Assembly: GCF_000372745.1 (NCBI RefSeq)
Contig: NZ_KB889640.1
Location: 194 to 64,193, forward strand
Direction: 5' to 3'
Source: Embleya scabrispora DSM 41855
Lineage (GTDB): Bacteria; Actinomycetota; Actinomycetes; Streptomycetales; Streptomycetaceae
Length of the DNA: 64,000 nt
Below are positions 24,995-32,532 of this stretch, piece by piece (position 1 is the first letter of the stretch; every line of letters starts with the position of its first letter). The position numbers and the translations under genes are program-made. The notes beneath the pieces were generated by a model. It worked only from the letters and a program-made list of their open reading frames with translations, did no database searches and was not told the DNA's origin.

Positions 24995-26071
24995 CTACCC
25001 GGCCGCCAGGCTCGGGTAGTCCACGTATCCCTCCGCGCCACCCCCGTACAGCCCGCTCTCGCGCGGCGCGTTCAGCGCGGCGCCGGCGGCGATCCGCTGT
25101 GGCAGATCCGGGTTGGCCAGGAACAGCCGGCCGAACGCGTAGACGTCGGCGAGGCCGGTGCGCAGCGCCCGCTCGGCCTGCTCCCGACCGCCGGGCTCGG
25201 GGCCGTCGTAACTGCCCACGAGCGTGCCCCGCCAGCGCGGACGCAGATCGGCCGGCGCCGGATACTCCCCGGACTGCACCACATGCAGATACGCCAACCC
25301 CATGCCGTCGAGCGCGTCCACCAACCGGTGGTAGCGCCCGGCCGGGTCGGACTCGACGATGTCGTGGAGCCGGTTGTCGGGCGAGATGCGCAGCGCGGTC
25401 CGATCCGCCCCGATCGCGGCGGCGACGGCCTCGACCACCTCCACCGCGAACCTGACCCGGTCGGCGTGGACGTCGGTGCGCAGGTTGGCGCTGTCGGAAA
25501 GGAACTGGGCCAGGAGGTAGCCGTAGGCGCCGTTGACCTCGACGCCGTCGAAGCCGGCGTCGACGGCGTTGCGCGCCGCCGCGGCATGCGCCTCGACCGC
25601 CTCGACGACCTCGCCCGCCGACATCGCGCGCGGCCGGACGTAGTCCCTGGGACCCGCGGCGGTGTGGATGGAGCCGTGCGAGACGGCTACGGCGGAGGGC
25701 GCGACGGGCTGCGCGCCGCCGAGGAGATCGGGGTGGCAGACCCGGCCCACATGCCACAGCTGGGCGAAGATCCGACCGCCCGCGGCATGCACGGCGCGGG
25801 TGATCCGGCGCCGGCCCTCGACCTGGGCGGGATCGGTCAGGCCGGGGACACCGGGGCCGCCCTTGCCGAGGCGGTGCGGCCAGATGCCTTCGCTGACGAT
25901 CAGGCCGGCGGCGGCACGTTGGGTGTAGTACTCGGTCATGATCGCCGTGGGAACTCCGGTGGCGTCGTCGGCGCGGGAACGGGTCATCGGCGCCATGGCC
26001 ACGCGGTTCGGCAGCCGGAGGGCGGGCCCGTGATAGGGCTCCAGCAGGGGGGAGCGCACGGTCGTCCTCAC
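24995..26071 (-). CDS. Old yellow enzyme homologue (NEM reductase-like) with altered active site
   Basis: 358 residues, an FMN-binding TIM barrel of the OYE family: [17 protein letters not shown] at the N-terminus, [17 protein letters not shown] in the middle and [16 protein letters not shown] near the end. Normal members carry His-x-x-Asn or His-x-x-His two residues before the proton-donor Tyr (VEVHGANGYLL). Here the sequence is [11 protein letters not shown], so the substrate-binding pair is Asn180 and Tyr183 while Tyr185 is kept. The usual YGGSxxNRxRF loop after RTD is shortened to VHADRVRF. The fold and FMN site look intact, but substrate preference or activity may differ. Start GTG 26071 or 26059. 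Confidence 0.85.
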   Translation of the reverse strand: MRTTVRSPLLEPYHGPALRLPNRVAMAPMTRSRADDATGVPTAIMTEYYTQRAAAGLIVSEGIWPHRLGKGGPGVPGLTDPAQVEGRRRITRAVHAAGGRIFAQLWHVGRVCHPDLLGGAQPVAPSAVAVSHGSIHTAAGPRDYVRPRAMSAGEVVEAVEAHAAAARNAVDAGFDGVEVNGAYGYLLAQFLSDSANLRTDVHADRVRFAVEVVEAVAAAIGADRTALRISPDNRLHDIVESDPAGRYHRLVDALDGMGLAYLHVVQSGEYPAPADLRPRWRGTLVGSYDGPEPGGREQAERALRTGLADVYAFGRLFLANPDLPQRIAAGAALNAPRESGLYGGGAEGYVDYPSLAAG

Positions 26072-26084
26072 AGCGCGACGCGCC

Positions 26085-26192
26085 GTGGTGTCGAACTCGT
26101 GGACCCCGGGCGTGCCGGTGCACCGGATCGGCGACGTGCCGCTGCCCGAGGCGGCTGCCTTCGTGGAACTGCCGCACCGTGCCTACCGGGCC
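26085..26192 (+). pseudogene. C-terminal fragment of an aminotransferase class IV gene (inverted piece)
   Basis: This plus-strand stretch reads [19 protein letters not shown] and then a short helix ending HRAYRA, which looks like the C-terminus of a class IV aminotransferase of the type whose N-terminus lies next to it on the minus strand. Third codon positions are almost all G or C in this frame and not in the opposite one. It has no start of its own and is cut off just before the natural end by the GGGCCGGCC sequence. Confidence 0.5.
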
Positions 26193-26193
26193 G

Positions 26194-26442
26194 GCCGAAC
26201 ATCTCCACCGAGGCGATCCGCAGCCGCTCCAGGTGCGGGTCCAGGCCCCGAACCCGACCTGCGCGCACCCGCATGGCGGTGAAGTGGGCATAACCCGCGA
26301 AGGCGGGCGGCGCCAACTCCTCGACGCTCGCCGGCCGGCCGTCGCGGAGCGCGACAAAGCCCGCGTGTCCCCTGTGTTCGGCAAGCTCTGCCGACGCCTC
26401 GTCGGCGGCGACCGGCGCGGCCTGGACGGCATCCCTACTCAT
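26194..26442 (-). pseudogene. N-terminal fragment of an aminotransferase class IV gene
   Basis: From ATG at 26442 (with a GGGAG-like site) the reading frame gives about 83 residues ending [20 protein letters not shown] and then [14 protein letters not shown], the well-conserved start of PLP-dependent class IV aminotransferases. After Met-Phe-Gly the frame runs into unrelated sequence, so the PLP lysine and the whole catalytic half are missing. The gene is therefore dead. The rest of the protein's C-terminus appears on the other strand immediately beyond the break. Confidence 0.65.
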
Positions 26443-26617
26443 GGCAATCTCCCGGGTCGTGATCGGTCGCCCCCGCCGACGACTCGACCGGAGGGGGTGA
26501 CCACGAGCGTGCCGCACCGCAGCCGGGTCACCCAGAGCCCTGTTCGGCTTACGACCGGTGGTCCTACCACTGCCAGGGTCAGGCTCGCCCGCCCTCGTGG
26601 ACCCACCACTGCGGACA

Positions 26618-27571
26618 ATGGACGGTATGAACGATCGGCCCCAGACGGCGCAGACCACGACCGAGACGGCACAGGCGTGGGACCTCGGCGGCGAGCCGAT
26701 CGATCCACGCGCCGAGATCAGCGAGTTCCTGCGCAATCGACGAGCCCGGCTGCGCCCGGAGGACGTCGGCCTGACCGGTGCGACCGGGCGGCACCGGCGC
26801 GTGCCGGGGCTGCGCCGCGAGGAGTTGGCCCAGATGGCCGGCGTGTCGGTCGCCTACCTCACCCGGCTCGAACAGGGCCGGGGTCACAACGTGTCGGAGG
26901 AGGTACTCGACGCCATCGCACGCGCGCTGCGACTGACCGACGCCGAGGCCGAGTACCTCGACCACCTGGTCAGGTGCCAGCGCCGCAGGCGCACCACTCC
27001 CCCGCGACAGCAGCAAGTACGCGGCGCGCTCCGGGGTTTGCTGTCCTCCTTGGCGGGCGTGCCGGCGTACGTGACCGGGCAGCGCTCGGACATCCTGGCC
27101 TGGAACCCGATGGCGGCGGCGCTGTTCGGCGACTGGGACCGACTGCCGCCCCGGGAACGCAACTGGGCCCGGCTGGTGTTCCTGCGCCCGGATCAGCGCC
27201 GGCTGTTCGTGGACTGGGAGGCCAAGGCGGCCGACATCGTCGGCGCCCTGCGGCTGGACGCGGGCTGCCATCCGGACGATCCGCAACTGTCCACTCTGGT
27301 GGGTGAACTCTCGGTCAAGAGCGAGGAGTTCCGCTGTCTGTGGGCCAGACACGACGTCAGGGAGCAGCACCACGGCACAATTCGCCTGCACCACCCCCTG
27401 GTCGGCGACCTGAGCCTGTCCTTCGAATCACTGCGCCTACCCGACGATTCCGAACAGTCGCTGACCATGTACCACGCCGAGCCGGGCTCGACCACGGCGG
27501 AAAACCTGCGCCTGCCGGCCAGTTGGGGCGCGGACGCGACCACGACGGAGTCCGGCGCCCGGCGCGCCTGA
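26618..27571 (+). CDS. XRE/MmyB-type transcriptional regulator
   Basis: About 317 residues. The HTH is RVPGLRREELAQMAGVSVAYLTRLEQGRGHNVSEEVLDAIARALRL. The C-terminal half is the MmyB-like ligand-binding domain (VPAYVTGQRSDILAWNPMAAALFGDW, LSTLVGELSVKSEEFRCLWARHDV, HPLVGDLSLSFESLRLPDDSEQSLTMYHAEPGS), a PAS-like domain thought to bind fatty-acid-type ligands. The start may be ATG 26618 or 26627. Such regulators in Streptomyces usually control a divergent oxidoreductase; here the divergent neighbour is the broken aminotransferase and behind it the OYE gene. Confidence 0.87.
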   Translation: MDGMNDRPQTAQTTTETAQAWDLGGEPIDPRAEISEFLRNRRARLRPEDVGLTGATGRHRRVPGLRREELAQMAGVSVAYLTRLEQGRGHNVSEEVLDAIARALRLTDAEAEYLDHLVRCQRRRRTTPPRQQQVRGALRGLLSSLAGVPAYVTGQRSDILAWNPMAAALFGDWDRLPPRERNWARLVFLRPDQRRLFVDWEAKAADIVGALRLDAGCHPDDPQLSTLVGELSVKSEEFRCLWARHDVREQHHGTIRLHHPLVGDLSLSFESLRLPDDSEQSLTMYHAEPGSTTAENLRLPASWGADATTTESGARRA

Positions 27572-27622
27572 TTGCGGGCGCGACGAACCGGGGTCACCCG
27601 GCGGCTCGATTGTGGTGACCGA

Positions 27623-28372
27623 CTACGGGATACCGGCGGCCGGCTTCCCTTCACCGAGCCGAATGCTCACCTGGAAGCCCGCCTCCCGGAAACCCAGGGC
27701 GAGCGCCACCCGCTTGGACGGCTCCGGTCGTGCTCGCCATTGCGGAAGCAGGCCGGCGTCCAGGGCGTGGGCCACCGCCGCCGACGCGACGGTCCGCGCC
27801 AAACCCCGGCCGCGACTCCCCGGCGCCACCAGCACACCGTGCTGAGCCACGGACCGCGGCCAAACCTGATAGCCGGCCGCCGCGACCACACCCGCACCGG
27901 CACGGACGACGAAGACCGGCGACGTGACGTCCGACAAGCCGCTCTCGTCCGCGTCCGCCGCGCCGACCCGGTCCAGGAGGACGGCCATCTCGGCACCGTC
28001 GCACGCCACTTCCTCCACAACGGCAGCACCCTCGTGCGGCAGGAAGGCCGCGCGGTCCAGGTAGAGGAGAGAGGCCGGCCCCAGCACGTCGACGACGGCC
28101 AACGCCTCGAGCAACCGGTCCGCGGCGACAGGCTCCCCCGCCGGGGCCGACTTCCGGACGGCGCCCGCCAACAACTCGGCCTCCCGCGCGTCGGGCGCGG
28201 TGGCGATACCGGCACCGCCGAGCAGTACGACCCCCGCCCACCCGGGCGGGCACAACTGCGAGCCGGGCGAAACCACCACGTCCACCTCACCCGGTGCCGG
28301 GAATGCCACCGCGGCCCCCGCGGCCTCGACCCACAACTCCCGAGCCCGGCCGAGCAAGAGATCGCCGTCCAT
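27623..28372 (-). CDS. GNAT family acetyltransferase (C-terminal domain) with unassigned N-terminal half
   Basis: 249 residues. The C-terminal half is GNAT-like: SPVFVVRAGAGVVAAAGYQVWPRSVAQHGVLVAPGSRGRGLARTVASAAVAHALDAG contains the acetyl-CoA loop R-G-x-G-L-A, and PSKRVALALGFREAGFQVSIRL is the closing element. The N-terminal 120 residues show no motif I recognise. ATG at 28372 lacks a clear ribosome-binding site and could be leaderless. It follows the P450-like gene by 104 bp on the same strand. Confidence 0.78.
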   Translation of the reverse strand: MDGDLLLGRARELWVEAAGAAVAFPAPGEVDVVVSPGSQLCPPGWAGVVLLGGAGIATAPDAREAELLAGAVRKSAPAGEPVAADRLLEALAVVDVLGPASLLYLDRAAFLPHEGAAVVEEVACDGAEMAVLLDRVGAADADESGLSDVTSPVFVVRAGAGVVAAAGYQVWPRSVAQHGVLVAPGSRGRGLARTVASAAVAHALDAGLLPQWRARPEPSKRVALALGFREAGFQVSIRLGEGKPAAGIP

Positions 28373-28476
28373 GCCCGTATCGTGCCCGACCCCACGACCC
28401 CGAGCGACCGAATTCGCCGGCTCCCCCGCCCTCTTACCGGCCCCGGCCGGACGGATCCGACCGTTTCCGGCTCTCC

Positions 28477-29127
28477 TCACGAACGCGTGTGGCCGGGGTC
28501 GACCGGGCACCCGCCGACGGCCGAGCGGAGCAGTCCGCTCGCCAGGGCGAGCGCGTGCGCCTGTCCGGGGCAGGCGTGCGCGCCGAGGCCGAACGGCGCC
28601 TCGGACAGGTCGACTTCCACCAGGGCGCCGTCGGGTGCGATCCGACGGGTGAGCGGTACGGGTGCGTCGGTGCGCCCGGCCGCCAGATTCGCGACCAGGG
28701 TTTTGGTCGAGTCGCATGCCTGGACGAGCAGGCCGATGCGGCTAGCGGTGGCCTCGTCGGCGACGCCACCGCAGGCCCGGACCAGTCGCCGCACAGCCCG
28801 GTCGGCCGCCTCGGTGATCGGGGTGTGCGGTTGGTAGGACCGGGCCACCACCGCGACGTCGGCCGCGACGTCGGCGGGCAGGTCGAGCGCCTCGGCGAGC
28901 ACCTCGACCGGCCCCGCGGCGCCGGTCGACGCGCGCTCCAGCAGCGTCCGTGGATCGATCCGGGCCAACTCGGCCATTGCCAGTGCACGTCTGCGCTCGT
29001 GCGGGCCACCTTCGCTGAACCGCGCGACCGACGCCCGCAGCCAGGCGACACCCCCGGGCGGCGCATCGGGCACGGAGGGGACCGTGTACGCGGGATTGGT
29101 CAGCACGGCGGCGGTTCGCATCGTCAT
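28477..29127 (-). CDS. Compact cytochrome P450-like protein
   Basis: 216 residues, about half the length of a normal P450. The heme-binding loop is well formed (APFGLGAHACPGQAHALALA, with the Cys after GAHA), and IGLLVQACDSTKTLVANL resembles the oxygen-binding I-helix. The span between these two is only about 50 residues and contains no ExxR motif, and the large N-terminal substrate-recognition half is missing. The reading frame is clean and codon bias is normal, so this is an intact short gene rather than a remnant. Start ATG 29127 or 29121. Whether it binds heme is untested. It lies between a degenerate decarboxylase and a GNAT gene. Confidence 0.7.
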   Translation of the reverse strand: MTMRTAAVLTNPAYTVPSVPDAPPGGVAWLRASVARFSEGGPHERRRALAMAELARIDPRTLLERASTGAAGPVEVLAEALDLPADVAADVAVVARSYQPHTPITEAADRAVRRLVRACGGVADEATASRIGLLVQACDSTKTLVANLAAGRTDAPVPLTRRIAPDGALVEVDLSEAPFGLGAHACPGQAHALALASGLLRSAVGGCPVDPGHTRS

Positions 29128-29258
29128 GGGCCCATGCTGGACCCTCGACGCTACGGCCTCGACCGAAATGTCGCCGCGCGCAGCGCGGTTGCGGCCGAAC
29201 CTTCGCCGGCATGCCCTGACGGGACCGTGCGATCGCGTCGAGTTCAACGGAAATCGCG

Positions 29259-29305
29259 GGGAACCGCAGGGAACCGCAGGGAACCAGTGAACCAGTGAAC
29301 CAGTG
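29259..29305. repeat. Adjacent 10-bp and 8-bp microsatellite runs
   Basis: Two GGGAACCGCA units (29259-29278) run into a partial third, then into three AACCAGTG units (29282-29305). They lie in the 237-bp gap between the decarboxylase-like gene end and the P450-like gene start, where no coding signal is seen. Confidence 0.85.
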
Positions 29306-29364
29306 AACTTGAGCCGCACGCGCGGAGGACCCGGGCCCGTTCGCCGTGCCGTGCGGGACGGAGA

Positions 29365-30750
29365 TCACATCACCGATTCGACCGATGCCGATCGGGCGTC
29401 CGGTTCGGCGGTGTGCACCCGGCGCGGCGCGGCGGCGGCCAGGGCGGTGAGCCGCTCGTGTGCCGGGCGCACGTGGGCGACGCACTCCGGGCCGAGCAGG
29501 GTGCTGCGCAGGATGTGGGTGTCGTTGCGGTCGGCGACCGCGCGCGGGTGTCGGATCAGGAAGTCCAGGACGCGCACCCGCAGTGTGCTCAGGTGCACGG
29601 GGGGTTCGGCATCCGGCGGGTCGGCCTTCACGATGTGCCGGCTGGCGGTCGCCACGGACGACAGGCGCGGGCGGGGTTCGCCGGTGAGGGGCAGGTAGGT
29701 CAGGATGTCCAATTCGGGTTCCTGATACAGCATCAGCTCCGGTTCGCCGTCGATCAGGTCGCGCCAGCGGCGGGTGCTTCGGAGCCGGTCGGCGAGCAGC
29801 TCGCCCAGGCCGTCGGGGGTCAGCGGCAGGGCCCGCAGGGTCAGCCACAGAGCCGCCGCGGTGGCTCCGGGCGGGGCCTGGTCGAGGCCGGTTTCGCCCG
29901 GGCGCCTTCCCTGCCCCGGGCCTGCCTCCTCCGAACCGTTGGTGCCGCGCGTCAACAGCGCGCCGCACGCGTGCGGGTGCAGGCCCCGGCGGTGCGGGTC
30001 CACGGCCACCGAGTCGCAGCCGGCGATCGCGCGAAGGTGCCGGGCGGCGGGGGTGCCGCGCAGTTCGACCGCGCCGGCCAGCAGGGTGAAGAACCCGCCG
30101 TGGGTGGCATCCACGTGTACGCGCACATCGTGGTTCCGGCACAGCGCCAGGATGTCGGCGATCGGATCGACCGCGCCGAGCGTGTCGGTGCCGGCGCCGA
30201 CCACGACCGTACCGACGCGTTCCTTGGCCAATAGCGTCGCGAGGGCGTCGAGGTCGATCCGGCCGGCGGCGTCGGTGCGGACGCAGTGCGCCGGCACCCG
30301 CAACACGTCGCACCCGCGTTCGTGCGCGGCGTAGCCGTCGGCGCTGTGCGCGATGCCCCGTTCGGGGTGGGCCTCGCGAGCCACCCGGAGGGCCTCCAGG
30401 TTGGCCATGGCGCCGCCCGAGGTGAGCCGACCGTACGCCGCCGGCAGCCCGAACATCGCCGCCAGCTCGGCGACGACCTCGTCCGCCAACGCGGCCGTGC
30501 CCGGATCGCCGTCGCACACCCGCCCCTCGAGCTCGACCAGCGTGGCGGCGAACCGACCGACGAGCGCGGCCCGGTACGGTGGCTCGACCGGGTGCCCGGC
30601 ACCGGCCCGGGGCGGGGACGGCCGCCCACCGCGCAGCCGCGCGGCCAGGTCCGCCAGGTGCGGTTCGAAGCGGTCCCCGTCGGCGGCCCGCGCGTCGGCC
30701 CACGCGGACCACGTGTCGAATGCCTCGGTCAGCCGGCGACGGGTGTCCAT
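29365..30750 (-). CDS. Group II PLP-dependent decarboxylase homologue lacking the PLP lysine
   Basis: 461 residues with the aspartate-aminotransferase fold of glutamate/tyrosine decarboxylase-like proteins: GRLTSGGAMANLEALRVARE, HVDATHGGFF with Asp214 that would contact the pyridine nitrogen, and DSVAVDPHRRGLHPHACGALL. In active members the last motif is D-P-H-K, the lysine forming the Schiff base. Here the codon is CGC and residue 254 is Arg. The following segment, normally about 40 residues with a conserved Y-x-F motif, is replaced by a shorter Gly/Glu-rich stretch. The frame is open over the whole length, so the protein is probably made. It may be inactive or have another function. ATG 30750 has AAGGGA upstream. 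Confidence 0.8.
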   Translation of the reverse strand: MDTRRRLTEAFDTWSAWADARAADGDRFEPHLADLAARLRGGRPSPPRAGAGHPVEPPYRAALVGRFAATLVELEGRVCDGDPGTAALADEVVAELAAMFGLPAAYGRLTSGGAMANLEALRVAREAHPERGIAHSADGYAAHERGCDVLRVPAHCVRTDAAGRIDLDALATLLAKERVGTVVVGAGTDTLGAVDPIADILALCRNHDVRVHVDATHGGFFTLLAGAVELRGTPAARHLRAIAGCDSVAVDPHRRGLHPHACGALLTRGTNGSEEAGPGQGRRPGETGLDQAPPGATAAALWLTLRALPLTPDGLGELLADRLRSTRRWRDLIDGEPELMLYQEPELDILTYLPLTGEPRPRLSSVATASRHIVKADPPDAEPPVHLSTLRVRVLDFLIRHPRAVADRNDTHILRSTLLGPECVAHVRPAHERLTALAAAAPRRVHTAEPDARSASVESVM

Positions 30751-31220
30751 GGTGTCCCTTCGGATGATGCGGCGGTTGACGGATGGCCCGGCAACTCGAC
30801 ACCCTCGACCCGGACCCGGTATCCGCGCGGCGAGGACGCCTCGTGCGGGATCGGGTCGAGCGGGACGCGGGCGGCCGCGCCGTCGGGACGAAACCGGACC
30901 ATCAGACTTCCCGACCGAATCTCGATCATGCACACCCGAGACCCGGATGGCCGCCGCCCTCGTCCCCGGGGCACCCGCGAGCGCGTATCACCCGAGCCGG
31001 GACGAGGCCGAACCGGTACCTCGGTCCCGAAACCGCGGTGGGGCAGGACCGGAGTCCGGGGTCGAGATCGTCACTGTGGTGGTCTACCGCGGTCGCCGGA
31101 ACCGATGGAATGGAGGGCGACTCCATTCCCGCGAGAAGGGCTCGTCCCGAACTCGCGGCAGACCCGGCCGACCGGCTTCGCGTCCGTCGACCACCGACAA
31201 TCAGCTAAGGAGACCCGAGA
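30751..31220. other. 470-bp divergent intergenic region, no gene seen
   Basis: Located between the decarboxylase-like gene and the histidine kinase. Several open frames cross it but none shows coding-like third-position bias or a domain. The kinase ribosome-binding site (AAGGAG) is at the right end. No strong palindrome was noticed. Confidence 0.5.
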
Positions 31221-32468
31221 ATGGGGTCCGACCATCTTCCGGCGGCCTCGGCGGTTCCCGGCGAGGTCATCACCCTGAGCCCGAGGGCGGGGGCATACGC
31301 ACGGCTGCGGCGCGCGATCACCGACCATCGTGCGTACCGCAACGAGCTGCTGCTCGTGATCGCCTCCGCCGTCATGGATTCACTCGCCTTCGTCACGACC
31401 ACCGAGTTCGACTCCGCGGGCGTGACCACGCGGGTGATCGGGTTCGGGCTGGCGACCGCGGGCGGGGCGGTGCTGATCGCGCGTCGCCGGTATCCGATGC
31501 AGGTGCTGATCGCCGTCGTGCTGCTCCAGGCGGTCTTCGTCCTGTGCACCGACGCGGCCACGCGCAGCTTCGGCTGCGCACTGATGGTCGCGCTGTACAC
31601 GGTTTCCCGGTATCGCGGTCCTCTCGACATCGGCTTCGCCGGGTGCCTGGCGGTGGCGGTTCAGCTGCTGCGGGCGCTACCCGGCGCCGGCGAGCCCGTC
31701 GCGCAGGCGTGTGCTTCCGGCTTCGGCGGCGCCGCCCTGGTGATCACGGTCGGCGTCGGCACCGCCAAGTGGCAGCAGCAACTGGCCATCAATCGGCAGT
31801 TGCGCGCGGACCGGGCGGTGACCGAGGAGCGCCGGCGGATCGCCCGCGAGCTGCACGACATCGTGGCGCACCACATCACCACGATGTACCTGATGTCGGG
31901 AGGCGCTCGGGCAACCCTGGAACGCGATCCCGAAACGGCCCGGGAGGCGCTGTTCACGCTGGAGGCGTCCGGGCGCACCGCGCTCGGCGAGATGCGCCAG
32001 TTGCTCGGCGTGCTGCGCAGCACCGACGGCCCCGAGGAAGCACCGTCGGAGCCGCAACCGGGGATGCCCGAGATCCATCGGCTGATCACCGAGTCGCGTG
32101 CGGCCGGCCTGCCGATCGAGTACGAGGAGATCGGCGAACGGCGGTCGTTGTCGGCCGCGACCGGACTGACCCTGTACCGGATCGTGCAGGAGGCACTCAC
32201 CAACACGCGCAAGCACTCGGGGGCCGCCCGGGCGTCCGTACGGGTTCGGCATCTGCCCGATCGGGTCGTGCTGGAGGTGCTCGACGACGGCGCGGGCGGC
32301 TCGGCGCCGCCGAGCGGCATCACGGGCAGCGGCTACGGCCTGATGGGCATGCGTGAGCGGGTGACCCTGCACGGCGGCACCCTGGAGGCCGGACACCGTC
32401 CGGAAGGCGGTTTCCGGGTCGTCGCCGACGTGCCCCTGCCGCCGAGCGAACCCGCCTGGACCGGCTGA
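31221..32468 (+). CDS. Sensor histidine kinase, NarL/DesK type (orphan)
   Basis: 415 residues. Five or six membrane helices span residues 40-180. The HisKA_3 dimerisation helix carries the phosphorylated His212 in RRRIARELHDIVAHHITTM, and the ATPase domain has VQEALTNTRKHSGAAR (N box), VLDDGAGG and GLMGMRERVTLHGG (G boxes). No response regulator is adjacent on either side, which is unusual because these kinases nearly always have a LuxR-type partner. ATG at 31221 has AAGGAG at a good distance. The stimulus is unknown. Confidence 0.88.
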   Translation: MGSDHLPAASAVPGEVITLSPRAGAYARLRRAITDHRAYRNELLLVIASAVMDSLAFVTTTEFDSAGVTTRVIGFGLATAGGAVLIARRRYPMQVLIAVVLLQAVFVLCTDAATRSFGCALMVALYTVSRYRGPLDIGFAGCLAVAVQLLRALPGAGEPVAQACASGFGGAALVITVGVGTAKWQQQLAINRQLRADRAVTEERRRIARELHDIVAHHITTMYLMSGGARATLERDPETAREALFTLEASGRTALGEMRQLLGVLRSTDGPEEAPSEPQPGMPEIHRLITESRAAGLPIEYEEIGERRSLSAATGLTLYRIVQEALTNTRKHSGAARASVRVRHLPDRVVLEVLDDGAGGSAPPSGITGSGYGLMGMRERVTLHGGTLEAGHRPEGGFRVVADVPLPPSEPAWTG

Positions 32469-32494
32469 CCCGCCGACTCGTCCCGGCCCCGTCC

Positions 32495-32526
32495 GGTCCG
32501 TCCCGCCCGCGCGGGCGGGAAGGACC
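32495..32526. terminator. Palindromic GC-rich terminator
   Basis: TCCCGCCCGC followed directly by GCGGGCGGGA forms a 20-bp perfect palindrome at 32501-32520, extended by GGTCC/GGACC outside one mismatch. It separates the convergent histidine kinase and Ser/Thr kinase genes. Confidence 0.75.
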
Positions 32527-32532
32527 TCGGGC

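Noticed and set aside
26068-26736. A 222-codon minus-strand frame that could be read as one intact protein
   Set aside because: Only its central part resembles an aminotransferase N-terminus; the final 40 codons are Arg/Pro/Ala-rich shadow sequence and the plus strand carries the coding signal there.
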